From Hydrogenophaga sp. RAC07 (GTDB lineage: Bacteria; Pseudomonadota; Gammaproteobacteria; Burkholderiales; Burkholderiaceae_C), in assembly GCF_001713375.1 (NCBI RefSeq), contig NZ_CP016449.1, positions 2,170,001 through 2,234,000 of the forward strand: a DNA stretch of 64,000 bases, given 5' to 3'. The notes beneath the pieces were generated by a model, which worked only from the letters and a program-made list of their open reading frames with translations, did not search any database and was not told where the DNA came from. Each line of letters begins with the position of its first letter. The stretch's first letter is position 1. This document shows positions 48,516-57,974 of this stretch, piece after piece. The translations under genes and the position numbers were made by a program.

Positions 48516-49265
48516 ATGGAACCACAACTCGCCACTTCGGGCATCGCCCACGTCTGGGCCCAGGGCGACTGGGTCACCCGTTCGGTGGCCATCGTGCTGC
48601 TGGTCATGTCCCTGGCCACCTGGATCATCATCCTGTGGAAGGCGCTGGACCAACGCGCCCAACGCGCACAGGCCAAGGGCGTTGAAGGTTTCTGGCACAG
48701 CGCCGACTTCGCAGAAGGCCTGGACAAGCTGGGCTCGCCAGAAGGCAACCCGTTTCGGGCCGTGGCCCTGGAAGGCCGCGAATCCACACGCCACATCCTG
48801 CACAAGGACGGCCACAACGGTTCGCCGCCGCAGCGCCAGTTGCACGACAGCCTCGACGTGAGCGACTGGGTCGAGCGTTCGTTGCGCAAGAGCGTGGACG
48901 ACCACACCGCACGCGCGCAGAGCGGGCTGTCGGTGCTGGCCTCGGTGGCGTCCACCGCGCCCTTCGTGGGCCTGTTCGGCACGGTCTGGGGCATCTACCA
49001 CGCGCTCTTGAGCATCGGCGCGGCGGGCCAGGTCAGCATCGACCAGGTGGCCGGGCCGATCGGCGAGGCGCTGATCATGACGGCGCTGGGCCTGCTGGTG
49101 GCCATTCCCGCGGTGCTGGGCTACAACGCCCTGGTGCGCGGCAACAAGGGCATCAGCCACCAGCTCAACCGTTTCGCGCACGACCTGCACGCCTACTTCG
49201 TCACCGGCGCCCGCGTCACCGCAGGTGGTGACGGCAAGGTGCTGCCGATGAAGAAAACCCTGTAA
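48516..49265 (+). CDS. exbB: ExbB proton-channel subunit (MotA/TolQ/ExbB family)
   Basis: A 249-residue inner-membrane protein with three helices (about 20-40, 138-160 and 180-202). The conserved TVASTAPFVGLFGTVWGIYH-like block here reads ASVASTAPFVGLFGTVWGI and is followed by ALIMTALGLLVAIPAVLGYN. It forms the pentameric proton channel with ExbD that energises TonB. AGGAG stands upstream of the ATG. It follows tonB by 27 bp and precedes exbD by 9 bp. Length and gene order separate it from TolQ. Confidence 0.93.
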   Translation: MEPQLATSGIAHVWAQGDWVTRSVAIVLLVMSLATWIIILWKALDQRAQRAQAKGVEGFWHSADFAEGLDKLGSPEGNPFRAVALEGRESTRHILHKDGHNGSPPQRQLHDSLDVSDWVERSLRKSVDDHTARAQSGLSVLASVASTAPFVGLFGTVWGIYHALLSIGAAGQVSIDQVAGPIGEALIMTALGLLVAIPAVLGYNALVRGNKGISHQLNRFAHDLHAYFVTGARVTAGGDGKVLPMKKTL

Positions 49266-49274
49266 GGAGCCCCC

Positions 49275-49685
49275 ATGGCCATTGGAACCTCCCAGGACAA
49301 CGACGACATGATGAGCGAGATCAACATGATCCCGTTCATCGACGTGATGCTGGTGCTGCTGATCATCTTCATCATCACGGTGCCGGTGATCAAACACGCA
49401 GTCAACATCGAACTGCCGCAAGCCAGCATGGAGAAGGTGCTGGACAAGCCGGAGAACATCCGCCTCTCGGTGGACGCCGACGGTGTGTACTTCTGGAACG
49501 ACCAGCGCGTGGAAGACGCCGACTTCGCCATCCGCCTGACGGCTGCTGCCGCGCAAGAGCCGCAGCCCGAGCTGCACATCCGCGGCGACAAGGCGGTGCG
49601 CTACGAACGTGTGGCGCAAGCCATGGCCACCGCGCAGCGCAGCGGCGTGCGCAAGATCGGCTTCATCACCGAACCCGCACCATGA
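49275..49685 (+). CDS. exbD: ExbD proton-channel subunit
   Basis: A 136-residue protein with a single N-terminal helix containing the protonatable Asp (INMIPFIDVMLVLLIIFIIT, about 15-34) and a periplasmic domain (IRLSVDADGVYFWNDQRV; ELHIRGDKAVRYERVAQAM). It works with ExbB and TonB. The stop overlaps the hemP start by four bases (ATGA), so HemP is coupled to it. Confidence 0.94.
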   Translation: MAIGTSQDNDDMMSEINMIPFIDVMLVLLIIFIITVPVIKHAVNIELPQASMEKVLDKPENIRLSVDADGVYFWNDQRVEDADFAIRLTAAAAQEPQPELHIRGDKAVRYERVAQAMATAQRSGVRKIGFITEPAP

Positions 49686-49879
49686 ACACGCAAGCTCGCC
49701 CGGACCCCGAACGGGAAGCTTTCCCGGCGGTGGAAGAAACCGAACCGAAGGAAGGCACTTTTCCGTCCGTGCCCAGCGAGTCGCTGCTGCGCGGCCAGAA
49801 GGCCGTGACGATCAGCCACAACGGATCGATCTACCGCCTGCACGCCACGCGCCAAGGCAAGCTGATCCTGACCAAGTAG
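49682..49879 (+). CDS. hemP: Hemin uptake protein HemP
   Basis: A 65-residue protein of the HemP family. After a polar N-terminus, the conserved core SLLRGQKAVTISHNGSIYRL and LRQTRQGKLILTK-like tail (here ATRQGKLILTK) ends the chain. HemP is linked to heme and iron acquisition loci; in Burkholderia-type bacteria HemP (HmuP) acts as an activator of heme-uptake genes. Here it is the fourth gene after tonB, coupled to exbD. No heme receptor gene is in the window. Confidence 0.9.
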   Translation: MNTQARPDPEREAFPAVEETEPKEGTFPSVPSESLLRGQKAVTISHNGSIYRLHATRQGKLILTK

Positions 49880-49894
49880 TTTTGAATCGTGGGG

Positions 49895-49932
49895 CGACCT
49901 CGGAGATTTCACCGTCTCCGGGCGTCGTTTTT
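49895..49932 (+). terminator. Rho-independent terminator after hemP
   Basis: A stem formed by CGAC-CT-CGGAGA and TCTCCG-GG-GTCG (with a small internal loop) is followed by five T residues. It ends the tonB-exbB-exbD-hemP transcript. Confidence 0.7.
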
Positions 49933-49995
49933 GACCAGCCAAGGGGCGTTGTGCCCGGTTAGCCAGGTCTTTTTTCGTTCGCCCCGGTTCAGGGC

Positions 49996-50403
49996 TTACA
50001 GCCCGATGGCGGCAATGCCTGCGCGCGCAATCTGCGCGTCTTCGGTCGACTTCACGCCGCTCACACCCACCGCACCCAGGCACTGGCCGTCTTTCATGAT
50101 CGGCACGCCGCCTTCCAGCATGCCTGAGAGGAACGGAGCGCTCAGGAACGATGTGCGGCCCTGGTTGATCACGTCCTCGTAGACCTTGCTCTCGCGCCGT
50201 CCCATGGCCGCCGTGTGGGCCTTGGCCGGGGCAATGTGCGAGGAGATCGCGGCTGCGCCGTCCAGCCGCTGCAGGCCCAGCAAATGCCCGCCGTCGTCCA
50301 CGATGGCGATCGTGACCGCCCAGTTGTTCTTCAGCGCTTCGGCCTCGGCCGCCGCAGCGATCAGTTTGACGTCGGCGCTTTCCAGCATGGGTTTGTTTTT
50401 CAT
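49996..50403 (-). CDS. GlcG/HbpS-family protein (putative heme-binding)
   Basis: A 135-residue single-domain protein of the GlcG/HbpS family. Hallmarks are AVTIAIVDDGGHLLGLQRLDGA, the AKAHTAAMGRRES helix and GGVPIMKDGQCLGAVGVSG. Some members bind heme; others lie beside glycolate or diol operons. Being next to hemP-tonB-exbBD supports a heme link, but it is convergent rather than in the same operon. ATG 50403 with AGGA upstream is preferred to an in-frame upstream start. No signal peptide is visible, so it is likely cytoplasmic. Confidence 0.85.
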   Translation of the reverse strand: MKNKPMLESADVKLIAAAAEAEALKNNWAVTIAIVDDGGHLLGLQRLDGAAAISSHIAPAKAHTAAMGRRESKVYEDVINQGRTSFLSAPFLSGMLEGGVPIMKDGQCLGAVGVSGVKSTEDAQIARAGIAAIGL

Positions 50404-50653
50404 GAACTTAAGTCCTGTTGGGGTGTCAGAGAAAGGTTGCAAGTCGGGATTGAGACGATCCGCGTGCCCAGGGCGAACGATACCGCGACCATTGAGGGTC
50501 ATGAGGTCACAAGTGACCTTACCAAAATTGCGGTTTCTGGCCCCCTGTGTGCCGGGCAGGGCATCACCCTACAATGCATTTCCACCGGTCGGGTGCCATT
50601 CCGGCGCCCGGGTACCGGCCCCCACGTGTCAGATGATGAAGGAGATCACCACC

Positions 50654-51349
50654 ATGACCGATCAAGTCCACACCAGCGGCCGCTTCGGCACCGCGGTATC
50701 GAGCGATGCGCAGCGCAACAAAGTCATGCGCAACACCTACTGGCTGCTGGCCCTGTCCATGCTGCCGACCGTACTGGGCGCCTGGATCGGCGTGCAGACC
50801 GGCATCACGGCCGCGCTCACGGGTGGCATCGGACTGATCGTCTTTCTGGGCGGCGCCTTCGGCTTCATGTACGCCATCGAGAAGACCAAGAACTCCGCCG
50901 CCGGCGTGCCGGTGCTGCTGGGCTTCACCTTCTTCATGGGCCTGATGCTCTCGCGCCTGCTGGCCTCGGTGCTTGGCTTCAGCAACGGCTCCAGCCTGAT
51001 CATGACGGCCTTCGGCGGCACCGCCGGCGTGTTCTTCGTCATGGCGAACCTGTCGACCGTGATCAAGCGCGACATCTCGGGCATGGGCAAGTGGCTCTTC
51101 GTGGGCGCCCTGGCCATCATGATCGGCGCGATCATCAACGTGTTCGTGGGCAGCCCGGCCGCCATGGCCGCCATTGCCACCCTGGCCATCGTGGTGTTCA
51201 GCATGTACCTGCTGTACGACCTGAAGCGCATCGTGGACGGCGGCGAGACCAACTACATCACCGCCACCCTGGGCCTGTACCTGAGCGTCTTCAACATCTT
51301 CCAGAGCCTGTTGATGCTGTTGGGCATGTTCGGCGGCGACCGCGAATAA
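50654..51349 (+). CDS. Bax inhibitor-1 / YccA family membrane protein
   Basis: A 231-residue membrane protein with seven predicted helices starting at about residue 27, typical of the BI-1 family (YccA, YbhL). Members modulate membrane proteases such as FtsH or act as pH-dependent calcium leaks. Visible family marks include RNTYWLLALSML near the start and the C-terminal SMYLLYDLKRIVDGGETNYITATLGLYL, with the Asp pair involved in the pore. AAGGAGAT before ATG 50654 fixes the start over a long upstream open frame. It is monocistronic, ending in a strong terminator. Confidence 0.93.
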   Translation: MTDQVHTSGRFGTAVSSDAQRNKVMRNTYWLLALSMLPTVLGAWIGVQTGITAALTGGIGLIVFLGGAFGFMYAIEKTKNSAAGVPVLLGFTFFMGLMLSRLLASVLGFSNGSSLIMTAFGGTAGVFFVMANLSTVIKRDISGMGKWLFVGALAIMIGAIINVFVGSPAAMAAIATLAIVVFSMYLLYDLKRIVDGGETNYITATLGLYLSVFNIFQSLLMLLGMFGGDRE

Positions 51350-51369
51350 GCGGCTTCGCGAGCTCCACG

Positions 51370-51396
51370 AAAAAAGGACCTTCGGGTCCTTTTTTC
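51370..51396 (+). terminator. Rho-independent terminator after the BI-1 gene
   Basis: An 11-bp stem AAAAAAGGACC/GGTCCTTTTTT closed by a stable TTCG tetraloop, 21 bases past the stop codon. Confidence 0.93.
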
Positions 51397-51478
51397 ATGT
51401 CGGTACTTTTCCCTGGCCAAACAGGTGTCAAGTTCCTGATTCAAAAGCCGAAACAACAGGGAACCCACACCGACGACC

Positions 51479-51832
51479 ATGCGACACACCGCCCTCTCCG
51501 CCTGCCTTCTTGGTGCCGCCAGCCTGCTGGCGGGTTGCGATGCGCTCGGCATCGAGAGCGCCGTCGACGTCGCGGCCAAGAAGGAAGCCGAAGGCAAGGC
51601 CATCGGCAGCGCCTGCCGCCACGCGGTGCGCAGCATCGAGGACTGTTTCGGCGGCTACCCGCGCGCGGGCAAGGCCGCCGTGTTCGCCGGCTGGAAAGAG
51701 ATGGACGAGTACATGCGCGAGAACGCCATCGTGGGCATGCCGGCCGAGCCCGCGCCGGCGGGTGCGGCCCCTGCGGCCAGCCCGACTGCCCCCGACGGCG
51801 ACAAGGCCGCCAGCGCCTCGCGCAACTCCTGA
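51479..51832 (+). CDS. Small putative lipoprotein
   Basis: A 117-residue protein with a lipoprotein signal peptide: MRHTALSACLLGAASLLAGC, with the lipobox LAGC and Cys20. The mature part has an Ala/Lys-rich helical segment, two further Cys (in SACRHAVRSIEDCF, about 45-56) that could form a disulfide, and a C-terminal Ala/Pro-rich tail. I do not recognise a family. It stands alone between the BI-1 gene and the convergent rlmD. Its function is unknown. Confidence 0.75.
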   Translation: MRHTALSACLLGAASLLAGCDALGIESAVDVAAKKEAEGKAIGSACRHAVRSIEDCFGGYPRAGKAAVFAGWKEMDEYMRENAIVGMPAEPAPAGAAPAASPTAPDGDKAASASRNS

Positions 51833-51850
51833 TCCGCCGCCCCGCCCGGT

Positions 51851-53332
51851 TTACTCCGGCGTCGGGTCCTCGCCCGGCACGCGGGTGGGATCGAGTTCGA
51901 ACACCGCCATGCTTTCCACGTGCGCCGTGTGCGCGAACATGTTGACCACGCCCGCCGCCACGCAGCGGTAGCCCGCCTGGTGCACCAGCAAACCCGCGTC
52001 GCGCGCCAGCGTGGCGGGATTGCAGCTCACATACACAATGCGCTGCGGCGGCGTCCAGCCACCGCGCTGGGCCGGGTTCTGGTGCAGATCCGCCAAGGCC
52101 TTGGCCAGCGCAAAAGCGCCTTCGCGCGGTGGGTCCACCAGCCATTTCTGCGCCGTGCCGTCGGACACCAGCAGGCCCGGCGTCATCTCGAACAGGTTGC
52201 GCGCGGCAAAGGCCGTGGGCGCCAGCGGGCGGTCGCGGCCGGCCTGGTTGAGCGCGAGGTTGTCGCGCGAGCGCGCCACCAGGGTCTCGCTGCCTTCAAT
52301 GCCCAGCACCTCGCCCGCCGTGGTGGCAATGGGCAGGGTGAAGTTGCCCAGGCCACAGAACCAGTCGATCACGCGCTCGTCCTTCTTCGCATCCAGCAGG
52401 CGCAGGGCCCGCGTGACCAGCACCCGGTTGATGGCGGGATTGACCTGGGTGAAGTCGGTTGGCTTGAACGGCATGGTGATGCCGAACTCGGGCAAGGCGT
52501 AAGACAGCTGCGGACCATCGGTGTCGAGCAGCTTGACCGTGTCCGGCCCCTTGGCCTGCAACCACCACTGCACGCCGTGCTGCTGCGCGAACGCACGCAG
52601 GCGGCTGATGTCGTCGTCGCTCAGCGGCTCCAGGTGGCGCAGCACCATGGCCGTCACCGAGTCGCCACAGGCCAGCTCGATCTGCGGGCAGGTTTCGCGC
52701 GCGTCCATGCCGAAAATGAGTTCGCGCAGCGGCATGAGCATTTCGCTGACGTGTGGCGGCAGCACCGGGCAGACCCGCATGTCGGCCACGTACCGGCTCT
52801 TGCGCTCGTGAAAACCGATCAGCACCTCGCCTTTTTTGTGCACATGGCGCACCGACAGGCGCGCGCGGTAGCGGTAGCCCCAGGCCGGCCCTTCGATCGG
52901 GCGCAGCATCATCTCGGCGCGCACCTTGCCCAGGTGCCAGAGGTTGTCTTCGAGCACCCGCTGCTTCACGGCCACCTGGGCCGATTCGTGCAGGTGCTGC
53001 ATCTTGCAGCCGCCACAGGCGCCGGCGTGCAGGCCGAAATGCGGGCAGCCGGGGCGCACCCGTTGGGACGACTCGTGATGCACCGCCGTCACCACACCGG
53101 CTTCCCAGTTGTTCTTCTTGCGGTGCACGTTGACGCTGACCTGCTCGAACGGCAGTGCGCCTTCAATGAAGACCACCTTGCCATCGGGCCGGCGGGCGAT
53201 GCCCTGGGCATCGATGTCGAGGGATTCCACCGCGAGCCAGCCGTCGGGCAGAGGGCTCTCGGGCGCGTCGTGGGCCGCGGCGTTGGCGGTGGTGAGGAGG
53301 CTGTTTACGTGAAGGGTGGCTGCGGTTGTCAT
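51851..53332 (-). CDS. rlmD: 23S rRNA (uracil-1939-C5)-methyltransferase RlmD
   Basis: A 493-residue SAM-dependent RNA methyltransferase. An N-terminal TRAM-like domain ([28 protein letters not shown]) is followed by the iron-sulfur Cys cluster ([19 protein letters not shown] plus a Cys in RVCPVL). The methyltransferase domain shows [22 protein letters not shown] and the catalytic [12 protein letters not shown]. This distinguishes RlmD from TrmA and RlmC. A 33-residue N-terminal extension precedes the TRAM domain. In related genomes it lies near rpoS and nlpD; here the exonuclease gene at 53439 separates it from nlpD. Confidence 0.94.
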   Translation of the reverse strand: MTTAATLHVNSLLTTANAAAHDAPESPLPDGWLAVESLDIDAQGIARRPDGKVVFIEGALPFEQVSVNVHRKKNNWEAGVVTAVHHESSQRVRPGCPHFGLHAGACGGCKMQHLHESAQVAVKQRVLEDNLWHLGKVRAEMMLRPIEGPAWGYRYRARLSVRHVHKKGEVLIGFHERKSRYVADMRVCPVLPPHVSEMLMPLRELIFGMDARETCPQIELACGDSVTAMVLRHLEPLSDDDISRLRAFAQQHGVQWWLQAKGPDTVKLLDTDGPQLSYALPEFGITMPFKPTDFTQVNPAINRVLVTRALRLLDAKKDERVIDWFCGLGNFTLPIATTAGEVLGIEGSETLVARSRDNLALNQAGRDRPLAPTAFAARNLFEMTPGLLVSDGTAQKWLVDPPREGAFALAKALADLHQNPAQRGGWTPPQRIVYVSCNPATLARDAGLLVHQAGYRCVAAGVVNMFAHTAHVESMAVFELDPTRVPGEDPTPE

Positions 53333-53438
53333 GCTCCGATTGTCTCAGGCCGCGTTTCGCCGCCGGGCCGCCACTAGGCGAAACAGCCCCCATGGGGGGC
53401 AGCGACCCGCGAAGCGGTGGAGCGTGGGGGCTCTGCTC

Positions 53439-54224
53439 TCAGGCCCAGGCCTTGAGATATTCGCCCCAGTGAGCCTCTTCAGGCGCCAGATTGCCCAGCG
53501 TCTCCTTCACCATCACGATCTCCTGTTCGTACTCGGCTTCGGTCAGGCCGCCGCGCATCTTCTGGAAACGGCAGTACACGAGGTAGGTGTTCATCACGTC
53601 GGTCTCGCAGTAGCGCCGGATGTCCTCGGTCTGCCCGGCAAGGTACTGCGCATACACCTGCGAACCGTCCATGCCGAGCTTGCCGGGAAAGCCGCAGAGC
53701 TTGGCCATAGCGTCCAGCGGCGCGTTGTTCTTGGGCGAGTACATGGCCAGCAGGTCCATCAGATCCAAGTGGCGCATGTGGTAGCGGCTGATGTAGTTGT
53801 TCCACTTGAACTCGCGGTCGTCTTCGCCGAGGTCCCAGTACTTGCTGGCCTCCACGCCATGGCGCAGGCCGCGGTAGTGCAGCACCGGCAGATCAAACCC
53901 GCCGCCATTCCAGCTCACCAGTTGCGGCGTGTGTTTCTCCACCGCTTGAAAGAAGGTCTGCACCACCTTGCCTTCGCTCTGGCCGTCGCGGTCCACAAAG
54001 GAGTGGATGCGCAGGCCCTCGGCGTTGCGGAACACACAGCTGATGACCAGCACGCGCTGCAGGTGCAGCGGCATGAAGTCGCTCTGGCCTTTGTCCTTGC
54101 GTTCGGCCAGCCAGGCCGCGTACACCTGCTCGTCGCTGTGGTCGGCCGGCGCACCACGCAAGGCGCGCAGGCCATCGACGTCGGGAATGGACTCGATGTC
54201 GAAAACGAGCACCGGCCAGGCCAT
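53439..54224 (-). CDS. PolB-like DEDDy 3'-5' exonuclease
   Basis: A 261-residue predicted exonuclease of the DNA_pol_B_exo2 family (COG3298). Exo I is FDIESIPD near residue 8, Exo II SWNGGGFDLPVL near 105, and Exo III YCETDV near 215, with Tyr in the DEDDy position. The ARG-rich LDLMDLLAMYSPKNNAPLDAMAKLCGFPGK segment is characteristic. It likely trims DNA or RNA 3' ends; its biological role is not established. It lies 12 bp after nlpD and 107 bp before rlmD on the same strand, the slot in which rpoS might be expected. Confidence 0.88.
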   Translation of the reverse strand: MAWPVLVFDIESIPDVDGLRALRGAPADHSDEQVYAAWLAERKDKGQSDFMPLHLQRVLVISCVFRNAEGLRIHSFVDRDGQSEGKVVQTFFQAVEKHTPQLVSWNGGGFDLPVLHYRGLRHGVEASKYWDLGEDDREFKWNNYISRYHMRHLDLMDLLAMYSPKNNAPLDAMAKLCGFPGKLGMDGSQVYAQYLAGQTEDIRRYCETDVMNTYLVYCRFQKMRGGLTEAEYEQEIVMVKETLGNLAPEEAHWGEYLKAWA

Positions 54225-54236
54225 GGTGGCCCTGGC

Positions 54237-55130
54237 TCAGCGTTTGGGCAGATAACCGATCGGATCGACCGGTTTGCCCAGGCGGCGCACCTCGAAATGC
54301 AACTTCACGCGGTCGGTGTCGCTGCTGCCCATCTCGGCGATCTTCTGGCCCTGGCGCACGGCCTGGTCTTCGCGCACCAGCAAAGCCTGGTTGTGCGCGT
54401 AAGCCGTGAGGTAGGTGTTGTTGTGCTTCAAGATGATGAGGTTGCCGTAGCCCCGCAGACCGGCTCCGGCGTACACCACCCGGCCGTCAGCGGCGGCCAC
54501 CACCGGGTCACCGATCTTGCCGGCGATCGACACACCCTTGTTCGTCGCCTCATCGAAGTTGGACACCACCGTGCCCTGGGCCGGCCACACGAAATTGAGT
54601 TCGTCCGCACCTGCCGAGGCGGGTGCAGGTGCGGGGGCCGGGGCGGGAATGGGCGCGGCGGCGGGCGCCACGGGCGCGGTGTCGGTGAGCGGACGCGACA
54701 CCACACCGGCCGGGTTGACCGGCGTGCTGGCCACACCGGTGGCGGGTGCTGGCTGGGCCACGATCGGTGCCGGCGGTTGCACACGCAGCACCTGGCCGAC
54801 TTCGATGGCATTGGCATTGGCCAGGCTGTTCCAGGCCTGGAGATCGCGCCAGTTCTGGCCGCTGTCCAGCGCAATGCGGTAGAGCGTGTCGCCGGGTTTC
54901 ACGGTGTAGTAGCCAGGTTTGCCGGCATTTTCGGCACCAGGCAGCACCACGGCAGCCGGGGGACGGGCCAAACCCCGGTCTTCCACCGGCGCGGGGCCGG
55001 ACACGCGGCGGGTCGAACAGCCGGCCGTGACCAGCACAACCGCGGCAACAGCGGCCACGGCAGCCACCTGCCATGGAGAACGGCGCTGTTCGCGGGGCAC
55101 GGTCGGTGCCAGGGGAAAACGCATGGACAT
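54237..55130 (-). CDS. nlpD: NlpD-like murein hydrolase activator lipoprotein
   Basis: A 297-residue outer-membrane lipoprotein with signal peptide and lipobox VTAGC (Cys about 38), a LysM domain (YYTVKPGDTLYRIALDSGQNW, about 75-118), a long Pro/Ala linker, and a degenerate LytM/M23 domain (NKGVSIAGKIGDPVVAAADG; GNLIILKH; HFEVRRLGKPVDPIGYLPKR). The catalytic His/Asp of active M23 peptidases are replaced (NKGVS), as in E. coli NlpD. It should therefore activate a periplasmic amidase rather than cut murein. GGGAG precedes ATG 55130 at five bases. It follows pcm. Confidence 0.93.
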   Translation of the reverse strand: MSMRFPLAPTVPREQRRSPWQVAAVAAVAAVVLVTAGCSTRRVSGPAPVEDRGLARPPAAVVLPGAENAGKPGYYTVKPGDTLYRIALDSGQNWRDLQAWNSLANANAIEVGQVLRVQPPAPIVAQPAPATGVASTPVNPAGVVSRPLTDTAPVAPAAAPIPAPAPAPAPASAGADELNFVWPAQGTVVSNFDEATNKGVSIAGKIGDPVVAAADGRVVYAGAGLRGYGNLIILKHNNTYLTAYAHNQALLVREDQAVRQGQKIAEMGSSDTDRVKLHFEVRRLGKPVDPIGYLPKR

Positions 55131-55213
55131 GAAAACTCCCAACCTGTGAACGGAGCAAGCCTGGGGGCGGCTCCGGTATGAAAAACGCCCCGCTGCCAAC
55201 GGCAGGGGGAAAC

Positions 55214-56041
55214 TCATGCGATGCCCGATTTTAGAGGCACAAAAAACACGGCCTCCAGCTCGGTGCGAACGGTGCCGGTGGCGGTTTTGTCCACCACCAC
55301 CAGGTTTTGTTTGCCCGCCGCGGTGACCGCCGGCGCCACCAGGCGGCCACCCACGGCCAGCTGGTCGATCCAGGCCTGGGGAATGTCGTTGCCCCCGGCG
55401 GCGGCAATGATGGCGGCATAAGGAGCCCCCTTGGCGTACCCGAGCATGCCGTCGCCGAACAACAGGTGCAGATTGGAGATGCGGAAGGCGCGAAGGTTCT
55501 CGCGCGCTTTTTCGTGCAGGCCGCGCAGGCGTTCGATGCTGTAGACCTCGCGCGCCACATGGGCCAGCACCGCCGCCTGGTAGCCGCAGCCGGTGCCGAT
55601 TTCCAGCACACGGCCCAGTTTGCCGGTGTGACCGGCACACAGCAGCTCGATCATGCGGGCCACGACGCCGGGCTTGGAAATGGTCTGCCCCAGGCCGATC
55701 GGCAAGCTGGTGTCCTCGTAGGCCTGGTTGACCAGCGCGGTGTCGACAAACCGGTGCCGCTCCACCGCCTGCAAGGCCGCAAGCACGCCGGCGTGGCTCA
55801 CGCCCTGCGCCTGGATCTTGCGCACCATGGCCGCACGCACCGCCACAGAGTCCATGCCCACGCCACTGGGCACCACCGACCGCACCGGGGGGGCGGTTTT
55901 GATGGCCGGGCGCGGCGCGGGTTTGACGTTGGCCAGCGCAGGCTGTGAAACACGCGCAACCGACGGGCGAACGCTGGGCGGCTGAGGTGCGGCCGGCAGC
56001 CGGGCCGGGAACGTGGGACGGGCTTTGCCGCCGTCCTTCAA
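55214..56041 (-). CDS. pcm: Protein-L-isoaspartate O-methyltransferase
   Basis: A 275-residue repair enzyme that methylates abnormal isoaspartyl residues using SAM. The methyltransferase core begins at about residue 63 ([18 protein letters not shown]) and has [43 protein letters not shown] and VAPAV. The first 62 residues are a basic, Pro-rich extension seen in other betaproteobacterial Pcm proteins. The start is a TTG at 56041: it overlaps the surE stop by four bases (TTGA), and GGGGGAG lies seven bases upstream. An ATG at 55855 would give only the core. Confidence 0.9.
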   Translation of the reverse strand: MKDGGKARPTFPARLPAAPQPPSVRPSVARVSQPALANVKPAPRPAIKTAPPVRSVVPSGVGMDSVAVRAAMVRKIQAQGVSHAGVLAALQAVERHRFVDTALVNQAYEDTSLPIGLGQTISKPGVVARMIELLCAGHTGKLGRVLEIGTGCGYQAAVLAHVAREVYSIERLRGLHEKARENLRAFRISNLHLLFGDGMLGYAKGAPYAAIIAAAGGNDIPQAWIDQLAVGGRLVAPAVTAAGKQNLVVVDKTATGTVRTELEAVFFVPLKSGIA

Positions 56042-56838
56042 GAGCCTGCTCCCCCGGCAACCACCGCCTCGGGCGGCGCCGACAGGCTGGCGGCTGTGGG
56101 TGCCCAGTAGGCCAGGCGCTCGTGGTCGGTGAGGTCGACCTTCAGCGGCGTGATGGTGGCGTAACCCTGCACGGCGGCATGGAAATCGGTGCCGTCCGCA
56201 TCGTCCTTGGCCTTGCCGGCGCTGCCGATCCAATACATGGTGTCGCCGCGCGGGTTGGTCTGCGAAATCACCTGCTCGGCCGCGTGGCGCCGGCCCAGGC
56301 GCGCGACCTTGAAGCCCTTGATGGCGGCGATGGGTCGGTTGGGGATGTTCACGTTGAGCAGCCAGGGCTCCACCGGCGCGCCGTTCTCCAGCGAGGGCAG
56401 CAGCTGCGCCACCAGGCGCGCAGCCATCTGGCCCGCATCGTCCAGGTGCCCCCAGCCCTTTTCGGTCTGCGAAAACGCAATGGCCGGAATGCCGAAGAGG
56501 TAACCCTCCATGGCAGCGCCCACCGTGCCCGAATAAATGGTGTCGTCGCCCATGTTGGCGCCGTTGTTGATGCCCGAAACCACCAGATCGGGCCGGTAGC
56601 CCAGCAGGCCGGTGAGCGCGATGTGCACGCAATCGGCCGGCGTGCCGTTGACGTAGCGGAAACCGTTGTGCGCAGTGTGCACATACAGCGGGGAATGCAG
56701 GGTCAGCGCGTTGGATTTGGCACTGTTGTTGTGCTCGGGCGCCACCACCTCCACCTCGGCCAGCCCCTTGAGGGCTTCATACAGCGCCACGAGGCCGGGC
56801 GCCTGGTAACCATCGTCGTTGGAGATGAGAATTTTCAT
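56038..56838 (-). CDS. surE: 5'/3'-nucleotidase SurE
   Basis: A 266-residue metal-dependent phosphatase removing phosphate from nucleoside 5'- and 3'-monophosphates, linked to stationary-phase survival. The N-terminus [10 protein letters not shown] supplies Asp8 and Asp9, with [14 protein letters not shown], the [25 protein letters not shown] core and NVNIPN all in place. ATG 56838 is preferred; the preceding in-frame TTG is not needed. It heads surE-pcm-nlpD, with TTGA coupling to pcm. A 20-residue tail rich in Ala and Pro ends the protein. Confidence 0.95.
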   Translation of the reverse strand: MKILISNDDGYQAPGLVALYEALKGLAEVEVVAPEHNNSAKSNALTLHSPLYVHTAHNGFRYVNGTPADCVHIALTGLLGYRPDLVVSGINNGANMGDDTIYSGTVGAAMEGYLFGIPAIAFSQTEKGWGHLDDAGQMAARLVAQLLPSLENGAPVEPWLLNVNIPNRPIAAIKGFKVARLGRRHAAEQVISQTNPRGDTMYWIGSAGKAKDDADGTDFHAAVQGYATITPLKVDLTDHERLAYWAPTAASLSAPPEAVVAGGAGS

Positions 56839-56962
56839 CAAGCGATTTTAGGTGGCTTCGCATTGGTCACGCTTGAGACAGACAACGGGCTTACCCGCTG
56901 CAATGGGGGCCTCTGCCCTGCCTATCATGGTCCGACCCACCCCCAACAACCGAGGAGACGGC

Positions 56963-57958
56963 ATGCACGCCTGGCTTTGTGAAAACCCCGTGGGCGTTGA
57001 CGCCCTGACCTGGAAAGAACTGCCCACGCCCGAGCCCAAGGCGGGCGAGGTGCTGATCGAGATCCAGGCCGCCAGCCTGAACTTTCCCGACCTGCTCATC
57101 GTGCAGAACAAGTACCAGATGAAGCCTCCCCTGCCCTTTGTGCCGGGCTCCGAATACGCCGGCGTCGTGCGCGCCGTGGGCGAAGGCGTGAAACACCTGC
57201 AGGTGGGCCAGAGCGTGGCCTGCCTGAGCGGCACCGGTGGTTTCGGCACGCACACCATCGCACCGGCGGCCTTGTGCATGCCGCTGCCGGCCGGTTTCCC
57301 GGCGGTGGACGCCGCCGCCTTCATCATGATCTACGCCACCTCGTGGCACGCGCTCATGGACCGCGCCGCGCTCAAGGCCGGCGAGACCGTGCTGATCCTC
57401 GGCGCGGCCGGCGGCGTGGGCACGGCGGCCATCCAGATCGCCAAGGCTGCGGGTGCGCGCGTGATCGCGGCGGCATCGAGTGACGAGAAGTGCGATCTCT
57501 GCAAACAGCTCGGCGCGGATGCCACCATCAACTACAGCGTGCACACGCCCAAGGAAGGTTTGCGCGACGCCATCAAACAACTCACCGACGGCAAGGGCCC
57601 CGACGTGATCTACGACCCGGTCGGCGGCGATTTCGCCGAGCCCGCGTTCCGCTCCATCGCCTGGCGCGGCCGCTACCTGGTGGTCGGTTTTGCCAGCGGC
57701 CCCATTCCGGCGCTGCCGCTGAACCTCACCCTGCTCAAGGGCGCGAGCATCGTGGGTGTGTTCTGGGGCGACTTCGCGCGCCGCGAGCCCAAGGCCAACG
57801 CCGAGATGATGCAGGCCCTGGCCGTGATGTACGCCAAGGGCCAGGTCAAACCGGTGATCGACCAGACCCTGCCCATGAACGAGCTGCACAAGGCCTACGC
57901 CATCATGGGTTCGCGCTCGGTCAAGGGTAAGCTCGTGATGGTCAACACCCCCACCTGA
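56963..57958 (+). CDS. NADPH:quinone oxidoreductase family protein (zinc-independent MDR)
   Basis: A 331-residue medium-chain reductase. The N-terminal GroES-like domain (LNFPDLLIVQNKYQMKPPLPFVPGSEYAGVV) is followed by a Rossmann domain with VLILGAAGGVGTAAIQIAKAAGARVIA, a pattern binding NADPH. The zinc-binding Cys/His residues of alcohol dehydrogenases are absent, as in the QOR subgroup. GAGGAGACGGC precedes ATG 56963. It may reduce quinones or 2-enoyl substrates; the exact substrate cannot be read. It is divergent from surE and 16 bp before the kinase gene, so the two may be cotranscribed. Confidence 0.92.
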   Translation: MHAWLCENPVGVDALTWKELPTPEPKAGEVLIEIQAASLNFPDLLIVQNKYQMKPPLPFVPGSEYAGVVRAVGEGVKHLQVGQSVACLSGTGGFGTHTIAPAALCMPLPAGFPAVDAAAFIMIYATSWHALMDRAALKAGETVLILGAAGGVGTAAIQIAKAAGARVIAAASSDEKCDLCKQLGADATINYSVHTPKEGLRDAIKQLTDGKGPDVIYDPVGGDFAEPAFRSIAWRGRYLVVGFASGPIPALPLNLTLLKGASIVGVFWGDFARREPKANAEMMQALAVMYAKGQVKPVIDQTLPMNELHKAYAIMGSRSVKGKLVMVNTPT

Positions 57959-57974
57959 ACGTTCCCGGATCCAT

